DNA of 64,000 nt from Dactylis glomerata (GCA_007115705.1 QXEO01000244.1:119486-183485), one strand, 5' to 3'. Positions 47,658-59,677 are shown, counted from the first letter of the stretch. The notes: generated by a model from the sequence alone, not told the origin. Made by a program: numbers and translations.

Positions 47658-48174
47658 ATGCGCGTAAAGCATCTGGGGACCAAGAACACCATGACCAAGG
47701 GAAAAGCAAACTCTGCGACCAGCTAGGTGACCTCTGTCATCACGAAGAAGGAGGTGGAGAAGGCTAGGACGGACGGCCTCATCTCCGCCAAGGATTCCAT
47801 CAAGTTTCCAAGCACTGAGCGGATCCCGGAGCCCCTGAGCGGTTATCGGGTAATGTTCCTTACGTTCCTCCTCCGCGGCCTTTCTCTTCCTGCCCACGAG
47901 TTTCTTCGTGGGCTTCTCTTTGTTTACGGTGTGCAGCTTCACCAGCTCACACCGAACTCCATTCTCCACATTGCTTGCTTTGTGACTCTTTGTGAGTCAC
48001 TCCTGGGCATTAAGCCCCATTTTCTTCTCTGGAGGTCGATCTTCTGGCTCCGCCCCAATGTTGCTTTGGCCAGAAAACCCGAACTGGGCGGAGCCGTTGT
48101 TTCTGTGCATCCTGAGGCACAATATCTTGAATTTTCCATGGCCGCATCTGTCCAAGGGTGGAGGACAAAATGGT
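47658..48174 (+). pseudogene. Tat-2 first antisense gene (aORF1), 5' exon
   Basis: In-frame ATGs are at 47658 and 47691; the second (MTKGKANS) aligns with the Tat-1 start MPKKGSKK. TAG at 47724-47726 stands where Tat-1 has Trp. After it the frame is open: VITKKEVEKARTDGLISAKD, FLRGLSLPAHEFLRGLLFVY, LHQLTPNSILHIACFVTLCE, PHFLLWRSIFWLRP, and AASVQGWRTKW, where A1 is inserted (ATGGT, 48170-48174). The helical core is the hallmark of the plant 'putative gypsy type transposon' domain (Pfam Transposase_28 by my recognition). Function is unknown; no transposase motif is evident. Confidence 0.8.
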
Positions 48175-49126
48175 TGATATGGGGTGGCCCGATCTTCTCT
48201 TGAGCGATGCGATGGTGATGATGGCAGCGGATGATTGTCGGGGATAACTTGGTGTCACCGATGAACTCTCCTCGCTTGAACCCTGATGCCAATGCAACAG
48301 CTCTCAAACCCTGTAGGATATTCACGACTCCACACACTTGCGCAAGTAGCCGTCGACCACGAAATGGTAGTTTGCAATCTACTGATTCCCAATGGAACAA
48401 CAGATCACACTATACTTGCAGCAGTATAACACCAAATCCAGATGAATTGGTGCGGAGGAATTCAGATGAATGCTTATAGTAGTTCGACGAAGTAATCTTT
48501 AGTCTAAACGTGGTCTAACCCTAATTGAGGGGGCGCTCAGGGCTACTTATAGGTGGTCGGGCGTCCTCAGCAAAGACCTGGCCCAAAACATGTCCGGTTT
48601 GGGCACAAACTGACTCGGTTCGACTCAAACGGGTACATACCGACCCATATATGGGTTCGGCCTAATTTTAGCACGCAGGCCAAGTGTGTAGCGCGCCTTA
48701 GACGTGTAGACATCGTGTCGTAGGCAGTCCTAGTGCACCATCACGTGCTCGTGCTCATCTAGACTTGATCTTCTTCACGTGGTGATGTTCTCCATGCTTG
48801 TGGCGCCGGCCCCCTTCTCCTCCCTCGCGCTCTCTTGCTTGATCACCACGTCGTGCTCCATGTGTTGCATCTCCTCGCTCCCTCGAACCCCTTCTTCTCC
48901 AATGAACCTGATCATACATATGAACAAAGACTTAGGCAGTATAAAATTCTCATTACAATAAATATCAGATTCAGCAAGGAGTGAGTTCACCTGCTGTTGT
49001 AACAACTTAGCACGGGCTCGAGTAATTGGTCCAATCCTAATCTCGTCATTGGACTTATCTTGATCAGCAACAATAGGATCATCAACAGTAGTTGGAGATG
49101 GCTGTGTAGTAGGGATGTCCTCATCA
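48175..49126 (-). repeat. A1 3' LTR (952 bp)
   Basis: Full LTR beside the polypurine tract. On the minus strand its first part encodes the integrase tail (see 48775-49126). Confidence 0.95.
48775..49126 (-). pseudogene. A1 integrase CR-type tail encoded in 3' LTR
   Basis: An open minus frame inside the LTR. It has a Gln/Asp-rich lead, the motif GPITRARAK (about 49007-49035), LLQQQVNSLL, ESDIYCNENFILPKSLFICM and an acidic/His end at 48775. It is the expected C-terminus of integrase in this clade, but it is out of phase with the upstream frame (48987-50198), which changes frame at the 10-base G run (49130-49139). The same segment occurs in the 5' LTR (55706-56057), where it is not preceded by pol. 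Confidence 0.8.
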
Positions 49127-50216
49127 TCTCCCCCCCCCCTTCAAAAGGCGTCGACCTCGATGCTCCAAGGTCATCTCCATCATATGGTGATAAATCAGCA
49201 ACGTTGAAACTGTTGCTAACACCATCAAACTCAGCAATAGGAATATCAATCGAGTAGGCATTATCATTGATCTTGGCAACCACTCTATAGGGACCAGCAC
49301 CTCGGGGCCTCAACTTGGAACGCCTAAGCAAAGGAAATCTGTCCTTGCGCAGGTGCACCCATACCATATCACCGGGCTGAAAAAGAACCTGCTTTCTTGA
49401 CTTGTTGCGAGCAGCAACAGTATTCTTCCCTTTCTTCTCAATAGCCTCTCGAGTCTTCGCATGAATTTTCTTCACAAAATCAGCTCTCTTTGAGGCCTCC
49501 ATATTAACTCTCTCATGCAATGGAAGAGGCAACAAATCTAGTGGTGTAATAGGTTTGAAGCCATACACCACCTCAAACGGACAAAGCTGAGTAGTAGAAT
49601 GTACCGCCCTGTTGTATGCAAACTCCACATGCGGCAAACAATCCTCCCACTCCCGCAGATTTTTCTTGATCATTGTCCTCAGCAACTGTGACAAAGTTCG
49701 ATTCACCACCTCGGTCTGGCCGTCAGTTTGGGGATGACATGTAGTGCTGAACAGCAGCTTCGTTCCTAGCTTTCCCCATAAGGTCTTCCAGAAGTAGCTC
49801 ATGAACTTGACATCCCTGTCAGAAACAATAGTCTTGGGCACTCCATGCAAGCGTACAATATCCCTGAAAAACAGGTTAGCCACATGCGACGCATCGTCGC
49901 TCTTATGACATGCAATAAAGTGTGCCATTTTAGAGAATCTATCCACTACCACAAATATAGAATCATGACCATGTTTAGTTTTTGGCAATCCTAGCACAAA
50001 ATCCATACTAATATCTTCCCATGGTGTAATAGGTGCAGGTAGTGGTGTATACAAACCGTGAGGCTTCAGCTTGGACTTGGATGTGTTGCACACAAGGCAG
50101 CGCCGCACATACCTGTCCACATCACGCCTCATCCTGGGCCAAAAGAAGTGATCAGCTAGCATGAGTAATGACTTCTCACGCCCAAAGTGACCCATCAAAC
50201 CTCCAGCATGTGATTC
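48987..50216 (-). pseudogene. A1 integrase
   Basis: Frame closed upstream by TAG at 50217-50219, where element B has CAG (27022-27024). Contents are the HHCC zinc domain (HAGGLMGHFGREKS to CLVCNTSK), the DDE core (SMDFVLGLP; IVSDRDVKF; TDGQTEVVNRTL), EFAYNRAVHSTTQLCPFEVV and the GPY/F-like module (QPGDMVWVHLRKDRFP, SKLRPRGAGPYRV, NDNAYSIDIP), then VSNSFNVADLSPYDGDDLG. All three catalytic acids are visible. Integrase joins element DNA to the chromosome. The last 45 residues are out of frame after the G run. Confidence 0.92.
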
Positions 50217-50219
50217 CTA

Positions 50220-50760
50220 CAATAAGAGCAAACACAAAGACAACTCTGGAACACATAGTTTGTTAGCTCGAAATAGAAACCCATCATGTATGTGATATTT
50301 CTCCCAAGCGTTTTTCAAAGCACGCAAACGATATGGTTCAGCAAAATTATGATCAGTTGCATAAAGCTCACAAATACTCTCTAAACCAGGAATATTAATA
50401 TCAAGTTGTGTCAAAAACATATTCTTCCTAGAGAGAGCATCAGCAACCACATTATCTTTTCCCTTCTTATGTTTAATGATGTACGGAAAAGATTCAATAA
50501 ACTCAACCCACTTAGCGAGACGCCTATGCAAGTTTGATTGTGCTTTCAAATATTTCAAAGCTTCATGATCAGAATGTATGATAAATTCTTTTGGCCACAA
50601 ATAATGTTGCCAAACCTTAAGAACTCTAACAAGTGCATACAATTCTTTATCATAAACAGGATAATTCAGTCTAGCACCAGATAATTTCTCAGAAAAATAA
50701 GCTATAGGACGACCCTCTTGCATCAAAACACCACCTATGCCTATACCACTAGCATCGCAT
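50220..50760 (-). pseudogene. A1 RNase H
   Basis: Open from 50726 (MMQEGRPIAYFSEKLSGARL, YDKELYALVRVLKVWQHYL, FIIHSDHEALKYL, VVADALSRKN), with the catalytic DASG part just upstream (about 50745-50757) in this same frame. It is out of phase with RT, which ends at 50741. A one- or two-base indel near 50770 separates them. RNase H degrades the RNA of the RNA/DNA hybrid. Confidence 0.88.
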
Positions 50761-51970
50761 TCAACTTTTGCTTTGAAAAATCAGGCAATGCAAGTAAAGG
50801 TGCAGAAGTAAGCAAACGTTTCAATTCATCAAATGCATGATCTTGGGCTGCGTCCCACACAAAAGGAACACCTTTCTTCGTTAACTCATTTAATGGTGCA
50901 GCAATAGTACTAAAGTTTTTCACAAAACGGCGATAAAAACCAGCAAGACCGTGAAAACTTCGTACTTGACTAACATTCATGGGAGTAGGCCAATCTTGAA
51001 TAGCAGCAATTTTAGATTGATCTACCTCTACTCCATGCTTAGAAACAACATAACCCAGAAATATGACCTTATCTTTTGCAAATGTGCACTTCTCAAGATT
51101 AGCATATAATTTATTATCACGCAGCACTTGCAAAACTTGTCTAATATGAGCACAGTGTTCAGTTTCATTGCGGCTGTAAATAAGTATGTCATCAAAATAG
51201 ACAACCACAAAACGACCAATGAAATCTCTCAAAACATGATTCATTAAGCGCATGAATGTACTAGGTGCATTAGTAAGACCAAAAGGCATGACTAGCCACT
51301 CATATAAACCAAATTTAGTTTTGAAAGCAGTTTTCCATTCATCTCCTTCTTTCATGCGAATTTGATGGTAACCACTACGCAAATCAATTTTAGAGAAAAC
51401 AACAGCACCACTCAATTCATCTAACATATCCTCGAGACGGGGAATAGGATGACGATATCGAATAGTAATGTTGTTTATAGCTCTACAATCTACGCACATA
51501 CGCCATGTACCATCTTTCTTAGGCACCAAAATCACAGGAACAACACAAGGACTAAGAGAGACACGAATGTACCCTTTATCCAGAAGAGCTTGCACTTGTG
51601 CTTGTATCTCCTTTGTTTCGTCGGGGTTGGTCCTGTAGGGGGCGCGGTTGGGCAAGGAGGCGCCAGGGATCAAGTCGATCTGGTGCTCGATGCCTCGTAA
51701 TGGTGGCAGCCCAACAGGTACCTCCGCCGGAAAAACATCATCAAAGTCCTGCAAAACAGTTGAGACACCAAGAGAAACAGGTTGCATATCGTTAGAAACT
51801 AAGACCTCGCCCTTGTACATGAGCACAAGAGGCATGGCTGTAGGATCCTCACTAAATTCTCTCATGTCTTCTTTGGTGGCTAAAATTAACAAGTTGGGCA
51901 CTACCTCACTTTTCGTTATATCACTCACGGCTGTTACATTATCTCGTGGAGGTGGCTCTTCGAGTTTCAC
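50741..51970 (-). pseudogene. A1 reverse transcriptase
   Basis: Open frame of 409 codons after the TAG at 51980: linker, IEHQIDLIPGASLPNRAPYR, RMCVDCRAINNITIRYRHP, FSKIDLRSGYHQIRM, LVMPFGLTNAPSTFMRLMN, catalytic YFDD at 51188-51199, FLGYVVSKHGVEVDQSKI and the thumb/connection FHGLAGFYRRFVKNF. All motifs of a working RT are present, and the frame shifts only at the RNase H boundary. Confidence 0.93.
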
Positions 51971-51979
51971 TTCAGTCTT

Positions 51980-53752
51980 CTAACGAGATTCATTAACAAT
52001 TTGCTGCGGTGACATAGGAAGTAGGTTGATTTTCTTGCCCTTGAACTCCAAGTGATAAGTATTAGCTCGACCATTGTGTTGCACATGTCGATCATAGAGC
52101 CATGGCCGACCCAACAAGAGATGACAAACCGTTATAGGAACCACATCAAAATCAATAGAATCCTTGTATGGCCCTATCTCAAAGTTCACACGTACCATGT
52201 AGTTTACCTTCATCTCACCATTGTCACTTAACCACTGAATATAATATGGGTTAGGATGAGGTAAATATTTCAAACCCAGCTTGGCACATAACTCCTTACT
52301 TGCGAGATTGCGACAGCTGCCGCCATCAATGATCACCTTGCAAGCTTTATTGGGACCAACTAGTGCCTTGGTTTGAAACAGGTTGCAGCGTTGAGAATCA
52401 ATATTGGGCTGCACACTCAACGTACGTGGAGAGACAACAATAATAGGAGAAGAATCAGCATATGCATCTTCACCTTCATCATCAGAACCAAACGGATCAG
52501 CATCTTCTCCGGTCTCATATCCGTTCTCAGTAACCACTATCACTTTGTTGTTGGGACAATCTCTTTTAAAGTGTCCCTTGCCTCCGCACGTATGACATAG
52601 TTTCTCAGTAGCACGAGTCACGGAGGCACTCGAACCAGAACTAGCGGCTGGTGTGGTAGCGGGACGTCTAGACTGAGCTCCAGAGGTCGCTGGCCTAGTG
52701 GACGAGGATGGGCGAGTAGGAGTCCCCTCAAGTGGCGCTGGGGCAGGGCTAGAATGCGCCCTGGCAGTGTATCGACTGGCAAGTGAAAAGCGAGATTTTT
52801 GTTGCGCCTCTTCAGCAAGCTGTGCCTCAGCCTCCATAGCATGGTGAAGCAACTGATTCATATCATTGTAAGTATGATGCCGGACGATGTTCTTGATAGG
52901 AAGTCTGAGTCCGTGCAAAAACCGTTGCATAGTCATCTGACTAGACTCTTGAACTCGCGATCGCTGCATCAACAGTTCCATCTCCTTGTAATAAGCATCA
53001 ACTGTCAAAAATCCTTGCTTCAGTTGTGTCAATCTATCAAAAACTGAATGCAAATAATTGGTGGGTACAAAACGAGCCTGCATGATTTCCTTCATCTCTA
53101 TCCATCGCAAAACAGGAAGCTCATGAGCTGCTCGTCGTTGTGACAGAATATTATCCCACCAACGCAGGGCATAACCATCAAATTCTGAGGATGCAAGTTT
53201 GATCTTCTTATCTTCAGTGTAAGCATGCAAATGCCATAGGTTGTCGATCTTGAGCTCCCAAGTGAGGTAATCCTCCACATCACCTTCACCATCAAATCTG
53301 GGTATCGAGAACTTTGGCTTCCCTAGAAAATCATCCTCAGCCGGTATTACACGTCGGGCACCAAGGCCATGTGGTGGCCGACCATGTTGTCCAAGACCAA
53401 GCCCACGAGCATTGGGGCCTAGTAGATTGGCATTATCATGGACACTGTCATCATTAGCAAAGTCAGCAGCAGGCTGCACAGGCGGTGGTACCATGGGTCG
53501 ACGCAGCTCCGCTAGGGATTGGTTCAACTGATCAATGCTGTGCTGGAAGGTAGTGAACTGAGCTTGCATAGCTTGAACAGTATCTGCGGTGCCTTGCACT
53601 TTGAACTGGAGTTGCTGATGTGCAGTCACAGCATCGGCAGTAGAACGATCCAACACCCCCTCCAGATGAGTGCGCAGTCCAACAAAGTCTATCCAAACCA
53701 TAGGTGTATCCCCATCTTTTTCCTACATCACATCATAACCACTAGTAGACAT
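51980..53752 (-). pseudogene. A1 gag-protease
   Basis: ATG at 53750-53752 followed by TAG at codon 10 (53723-53725); a second ATG at 53699-53701 opens 573 codons. It has a coiled-coil-like head, the capsid domain (KPKFSIPRFDGEGDVEDYLT, YALRWWDNILSQRR, LTQLKQGFLTVDAYYKEMEL), a Ser/Pro/Thr-rich linker, the CCHC knuckle CHTCGGKGHFKRDC, an acidic stretch and the protease (VIIDGGSCRNLASKEL, LLLGRPWLYD). TAG at 51980-51982 separates it from pol, where A0 keeps CAG (1213-1215). A0 shows the frame was once continuous. Confidence 0.92.
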
Positions 53753-55105
53753 GATTAGTAGATTAGTGCATGAAATCAAAAACGTGTGGTGCCGCTCACA
53801 ACTCCCTCAAAAACTGACAAGAAAAGGTAATATTACCGTTCCAAAGTGAATAGTAGTGCGTACCAGAATGAAGTATCAAGCTCGTGCACGGATGTGATGA
53901 AGTGAATACCGAGGGTATAAGAGCGATCACACGACAAACCAGGAATATATGGTGCAGCTGTAGGTATGGTATCCTAAGTACACCGCAAATAAGTCCTAGT
54001 GCTGATCGTATGACAAGACCCACGAAACACACACGGTGGAGATAAGCGAGACAAAGCAACTCTGAAAAAGAGCGCAAGAGATATAAGTGACAACTCACAA
54101 TAGCTCGTGTTGCAATGCACAAGAGAGACGCTAGCACTGGCTCGACGAACAGGCACAAGATTGCGCACACGGCAGCAGCCTGATGAGCACGAAGTAGCTA
54201 GTCTCGTATGGGTAAGCTCCTAACACGATGCTGTAGACACGCTGTAGCTAAAGCAATCAAAATCGTGTAGAAAGGATGCTATGTGGACACAGTGGTAACA
54301 CGCTGTCGCGGAAGAGAAATCGACAAAAAACGTGTCGCGGCAGAGATATACGACGCCGGAAACGCACGGCAGCACGACGGCGACGCGAAACAGACAAAGT
54401 AGTTTGTCTCTTTTTTTTATAGGTGCGGCCTGTGCAGGCACGTCCCATTTTTTTTAGCTAATTCGAATTTGGGCCTAAAAAGAAGAGGCCCGATCTGGCA
54501 CTGGAGGCCAGACGGTCTCCGCAGTCGGGCGAGCGGGCGGGCGCTCCGCGCGAGCCACGCGATCGCTGGGGGCGCCGGACCCCAGACGATCTCCGCGCCC
54601 AGGCGTCTGGGCGAGGCGCGCTGGCTATTTGCCTTTTTTTGACACGTGATCGGTGCAGGGACTTGGCGATCGGTGCAGGGACACGCGATCGGTGCAGGCG
54701 AACTTGCTCTTTGTTTTTTTTTTACTGTACCAGCGATCGATCGGATCTGGTACTGAGCTAGAGCGATCGGATCTGCTTTTTTTGTTGAAACTAGCGATCG
54801 GGTCTCTAGGAACAACAGCTGACACAGAAATCAATCTAGTGATTGCACGATCGGAAACGATCGGAACGATCGGAAACTAACGACGAACGCCGTGGACGGA
54901 GAAAAAAAGATGAAAAAAAGGCTACGCAAAAAGAACACACGATCAGCGACTAAAACTAAAATATGATGCAATCTAGGCTATGGCAGAAACTAAGAACCCT
55001 AATTTTTTTTTTGGCTTTTTCTGGATAGGACTAAAAACAAGAACGAATTGCGGGGATGAATTTGTGGATGCTCACCGAGGAAACCATGGAAATCTGATAC
55101 CAAGA
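53753..55105 (-). other. A1 leader with primer binding site
   Basis: About 1.35 kb of non-coding leader between gag and the 5' LTR, with the primer-site complement TCTGATACCA at 55093-55102. It is collinear with A0 2540-3940. GC-rich with GCGATCGGTGCAGGG-type short repeats at about 54640-54700 and CGATCGGA repeats at about 54845-54875. No gene seen. Confidence 0.8.
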
Positions 55106-56057
55106 TGATATGGGGTCACCCGATCTTCTCGTGAGCGACGCGATGGTGATGATGGCAGCGGATGATTGTCAGGGATAACTTGGTGTCACCGATGAACTCT
55201 CCTCGCTTGAACCCTGATGCCAATGGAACAGCTCTCAAACCCTGTAGGATATTCACGACTCCACACACTTGCGCACGTAGCCGTCGACCACGAAACGGTA
55301 GTTTGCAATCTACTGATTCCCAATGGAACAACAGATCACACTAAACTTGCAGCAGTATAACACCAAATCCAGATGAATTGGTGCGGAGGAATTCAGATGA
55401 ATGCTTACAGCAGTTCAACGAAGTAATCTTTAGTCTAAACGTGGTCTAACCCTAATTGAGGGGGCGCCCAGGGCAACTTATAGGTGGCCGGGCGTCCTCA
55501 GCAAAGACCTGGCCCAAAACATATCCGGTTTGGGCCCAAACTGACTCGGTTCGACTCAAACAGGTACATACCGACCCATATATGGGTTCGGCCTAATTTT
55601 AGCACGCAGGCCAAGTGTGTAGCGCGCCTTAGACGTGTAGACATCGTGTCGTAGGCAGTCCTAGTGCGCCATCACGTGCTCATGCTCATCCAGACTTGAT
55701 CTTCTTCACATGGTGATGTTCTCCATGCTTGTGGCGCCGGCCTCCCTCTCCTCCCTCGCGCTCTCTTGCTTGATCACCACGTCGTGCTCCATGTGTTGCA
55801 TCTCCTCGCTCCCTCGAACCCCTTCTTCTCCAATGAACCTGATCATACATATGAACAAAGACTTAGGCAGTATAAAATTCTCATTACAATAAATATCAGA
55901 TTTAGCAAGGAGTGAGTTCACCTGCTATTGTAACAACTTAGCACGGGCTCGAGTAATTGGTCCAATCCTAATCTCATCATTGGACTTATCTTGATCAGCA
56001 ACAATAGGATCATCAATAGTAGGTGGAGATGGCTGTGTAGTACGGATGTCCTCATCA
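55106..56057 (-). repeat. A1 5' LTR (952 bp)
   Basis: Partner of 48175-49126. The minus strand has a TATAAG (55477-55482) as a likely transcription core. It ends exactly at ATGGT, where the Tat-2 antisense exon continues. Confidence 0.95.
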
Positions 56058-58282
56058 ATGGTTCTATATCAAAGACCGCAAGGCCTCTACTAAAGACGAA
56101 TATGGTCTAGCCCCCTTCGACGCCTCCAAGGAAGTGAAGAAATTGGCATCATGGGATTCGCTTCCCTCAGATGCAGAAATGGAACAGATTACTCCTCTGC
56201 TGTCTCGCATTCAAGCTCTTAAAGGAGGCAAAGGAGGCGCATTGTCGGGTATTCAACTCATGGCATTCTTCGTGCAACGTCGAGTTCAACCCTTGCAGCA
56301 TCGCCTTACCAAGCTTTGGAGCTACTCTGGCTTGGAAGATCCTGCTCGCATCTCTGAAGATCTTATACTGAAGCAGGATGTCGACAAGCGAGTCAGGAGC
56401 CTCACCAAGCTCACCAAGGACCATGCAGTCGCAGATTTGACCGCCAGCTTCTTCGACTCTACACACCCCCTACCCGAGGTATGCGTTTGTCTTTTATACT
56501 TGTTGTCGAATGTCATTGATGTTGACCTTTGTTGTTTCCTGCACTGAATACTTTTCTGACTTATTCTTTTTTTATTAGGATCATCAATTGCTCGTCTCAC
56601 TCCCTCATCTTCCTGAGGAAGGGCCCCTCCCGGCTGATCTGGCCTCCGTTGCATCTGAAGCCCCCGAGGCTGAAGAAAGTTAGGACGGAGATGAAGCCGA
56701 AGAATCAGAGGAAGATACCAGCTCAACGACATCGCCTCCTCCTGCGCTTTCCGAAGACACTGGTATAGACAAGAAGAGGAAGCACGTCGATGAGCTGACT
56801 TCTTCGAGTACCTCTGCACAGAGAACTGTGGCTGAAGAAGCCCCTGTTCTCGAAGAGGGTGTCGAGTTCTTTGACCTCATGGCATCGTAAGTTTTCCTCG
56901 AGTTCTGTGATTGCATCATACTCGCCTTCTCTCTTTCGCGTTGTACATAACTTGTTTCTTCTTGTAGTGATGACGAGGAGCCGCCAAAAGATACTATGGC
57001 TGTTCCTTCGACTTCTCCTGTGATTGCCGATGAGCCTTCTGCCCAAGAGGCTGCGCCGAGGGTTACCAGGGCTTCAGTCAAGAAGGCTCCTGTGACCCGA
57101 AGCCTCAAGCGCTCAAAAAAATCCCAGGAAACGGACGTTAATCTTGAAGCTCATGGATCTGCTGCTTCTTCTGATGATGTTAGTAGATACCCTTAACTTA
57201 CTTTCTTTGTATAATCTGTATGCTTACTCATGCCTCTTCTTCCAGGCTTTGATGAAGAAATTCATCGCCTTGGGCACAGAATGTGCTGAGTACCTAAAGG
57301 TAGCAAGAGCTTCCGAAGGTAAGTTCTGTTGCCTTGTCTTTTGGTTGTCTTATTTTATTCCTTCTTACTGTTTTTGTTTGACTTCTTTCCTTTCTCAGCT
57401 GGAATGTAGGTGCTCTAGCAGTGGCAAAAGCCCGCATTGCGTCGCTGGAAGCCGAACTTAGCGCTTCGCGAAAAGCCTATGATGCTGTGACATGCTGCCA
57501 AAACAGCTGCTGATAAGTCGCAAAAATCGGCATTGGCTAAGGCGAAGAAAGCGGAGAAGGCCTTGGCCGATGCTAAGAAAGAACATCGTCTACGAGAGCA
57601 AGCCGTGGTTGAGCGACTTCAGACGATGTCCACTGCTGCTGAGGGTACATATTCTGCCTTCCCCCTTTTTTGACTACTGTCTATTTTCTTGTACTTTGCT
57701 AAAACTTTCCTTCCCTGCTTTTCCTGTTCCTTCTGTTATACAGGATTCACTGGGGTATCATTGTCGACTCTGCAGCCCGGCGATTATCCTCTGATGTCCG
57801 CGGTGAACTTGCTCGAAGCAAACTGGATATCTATCCAGGAAATCTTCGAGTTGGTGAGCCGCGTGCTGACGCGGATTTTCGTTGGGTTGTGGCCGAAGCA
57901 GAAGGTGGATGTCCCAAAGGATGATGTGAAGAAGCTTGCAAAGGCCTTCGACACTACCGAAGACCCCATCCTCCAGCTGAAGGGGCTTTCTCTGAAGCGA
58001 GGTGACGAGGGTGCTATCGCACTTTCATATGCCCATGGCGGAGACTTCGACTGGGAGAAGGTTAGCTCTCCACATGGCCGCACCCGTTCGGAGCTAAAAG
58101 CTTTCTTCGAGAAGGCGAAGAAGTTAGCACCCGCCCTGGTGTCCATTATTTCTCCTTCGGCGGCCTCTGTGACATCTGCTGCACCGACTCCAGCGACGGA
58201 AGAACCCGTGCCTCCTTCGACTGCTGGCGATGAATTTTCCATGCCCTCTTCTGCCACGGAGCAAAATGCTGAGGTGGCGTAG
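56058..58282 (+). pseudogene. Tat-2 first antisense gene (aORF1), remaining exons
   Basis: Continues the exon cut by A1. Proposed exons with GT...AG borders: 56058-56478, 56579-56886, 56968-57178, 57246-57318, 57399-57644, 57744-58282. Contents are FYIKDRKASTKDEYGLAPFD, RVRSLTKLTK, an acidic Ser-rich region, a basic RVTRASVKKAPVTRSLKRSK stretch, a Lys/Ala-rich coiled coil (57420-57640) and a last exon with SAVNLLEANWISIQEIFELV and KAFFEKAKKLAP, ending in TAG. Donor positions match Tat-1 where comparable. TAG at about 56682, stops at about 57408-57417 and a frameshift near 57498 break it. Confidence 0.75.
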
Positions 58283-58471
58283 ACTCGGCTTCCTTGTAGT
58301 TTTTAACTTCTGCTTTTGATTGTAAAAACCTATAGTCGCATGCAACCCGAGAACCTTAGTCAAAGGGTTTGCATCTATGTAAATATATGCTTCTTTTCTA
58401 TAATATGTTGTGCTGGCTTCTGAAATGTTTCCCTTTTCTTTGACGTCCAGTCTATACACATCAATGATCCT

Positions 58472-59385
58472 TTGAATTGCGATCCTGCTCCTTCTTCTGC
58501 TCACGAGTTCAACTCTAAGGTTTCGTCGCCTCCTCACTGCTACTGTCAATGCGAGGAATATTCTTCAAGGATTTCTGATCTTGAGGCTCGCTTGACTTTG
58601 GCCAAACGCCAAGCTCAAATGGCATTTGATAAAGCTAGCAAGACTTTTGGTTTGATGAAGCAGGTATCTATTCTTAACGATAAGGTATCTTGTCTGATGG
58701 CGAAGATTGTGCATCATGAAGAGTGTGACTCTTTTGTCGTTGGTATTATCGAGTCTGCCTCCGAGATGTTGCGATGTAAGGTTTCTTGTGACTCCTCTTC
58801 TTTCCCCTTTGAATCCACTGCTGTTTTGTGACATCCTTTGCCATCTTAGGCACTTGTTTGGATTTCGCTACTAAAGATCATCGGGTTACCAAACGAAATG
58901 CGGCTCTAGAGAAAATGACCGCGGGTGTTGCGACTTTATGGTCTGATCCTCAATGTCGGAGTGCTACCGTATTGCTTCAGGACCGCGCCCAGCATATTGG
59001 CGAGTCAGTTGATGGCTGCAGAAGAGCTCTCGTAACTATGCATTCTATTATGCTTCCTCACAATCCTCTGCCTGCAACTTTCCCATTGCTTCTCAATACT
59101 TTTAGATCCATCCAGCGCATTCATCGATTGATAGAACTGAACTTAGTGGCAGGTGCTAACTTTGCTCTTGGGTGGATACGTAAGTGGCAGCCAAGACTTA
59201 ATTATAGCTCTATGTCGCTGAGCTATCCTCCAGGTGGACCTAGTCTTCGAGTACATTTGGAGAGTACCTTGCAGCCTGCTCATCGAATTATAGCCAGGCT
59301 TTTGCAAGAGGATGCCGCGTTTTTCCGCGAGTATCACTATTTAGATCCTTTAGGTGTAGATGACTCTGATAACCCACTATTGTAA
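58472..59385 (+). CDS. Tat-2 second antisense gene (aORF2)
   Basis: Two exons, up to 58775 and 58850-59385 (GTAAGG...TTAG). The start is uncertain; the frame is open from before 58472. Exon 1 has YCQCEEYSSRISDLEARLTL and a coiled-coil-like helix. Exon 2 has KDHRVTKRNAALEKM, QDRAQHIGESVDGCRRALVT, IHRLIELNLVAGANFALGWI and EDAAFFREYHYLDPLG. The intron sits at the same place in Tat-1. No stop was seen across both exons, making this the best-preserved antisense frame. Function unknown. It may be the 3' part of aORF1 or a separate gene; the TAG at 58280 and the 190-bp gap favour separate. Confidence 0.65.
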
Positions 59386-59677
59386 TACTTGTGTATATGT
59401 GGAACGCGAGAGTTTCTTATTTCGCGACTTTATGTTGTAAATTTGTTCTCAAAGCGTTCTTGCGTGGTTCGTGCGTTTACCGCATTTTTGCTATGAAAGA
59501 CTCGTAAACTCGAATATGAGGAACGTTTTGCCTTTATTATACTTGTAATGTAAGATACATGGGGTGACCCAAGAGATCCGGCCTATGACCTGTGTTCTGG
59601 ATCTAGAGGGTATTGCCCCTGATATAACTCGTGGCTTTTACAGCCTTATTTTTCTACTTTACTTTGTTCTTTGATGC

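Larger units (their letters stand above)
48175..56057 (-). mobile_element. A1: complete CRM-like Ty3/gypsy element nested in Tat-2 antisense exon
   Basis: 7,883 bp with two 952-bp LTRs (48175-49126, 55106-56057), both TGATATGGGG to CTCATCA on the plus strand, and the duplication ATGGT. It has a primer site at 55093-55102, a polypurine tract at 49127-49140, and gag, protease, RT, RNase H and integrase on the minus strand. About 30 LTR differences by eye (roughly 3%). Two CAG-to-TAG stops, one frameshift in RNase H and a frame change at the G-run near the polypurine tract disable it. CRM-clade assignment is inferred from the Met-tRNA primer, the TGATGAGGACAT LTR start and the CR-type tail. Confidence 0.96.

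Noticed and set aside
47562..47969. Minus-strand 135-codon frame opposite the Tat-2 antisense exon
   Set aside because: Shadow of the conserved plus-strand reading frame; not kept in Tat-1.
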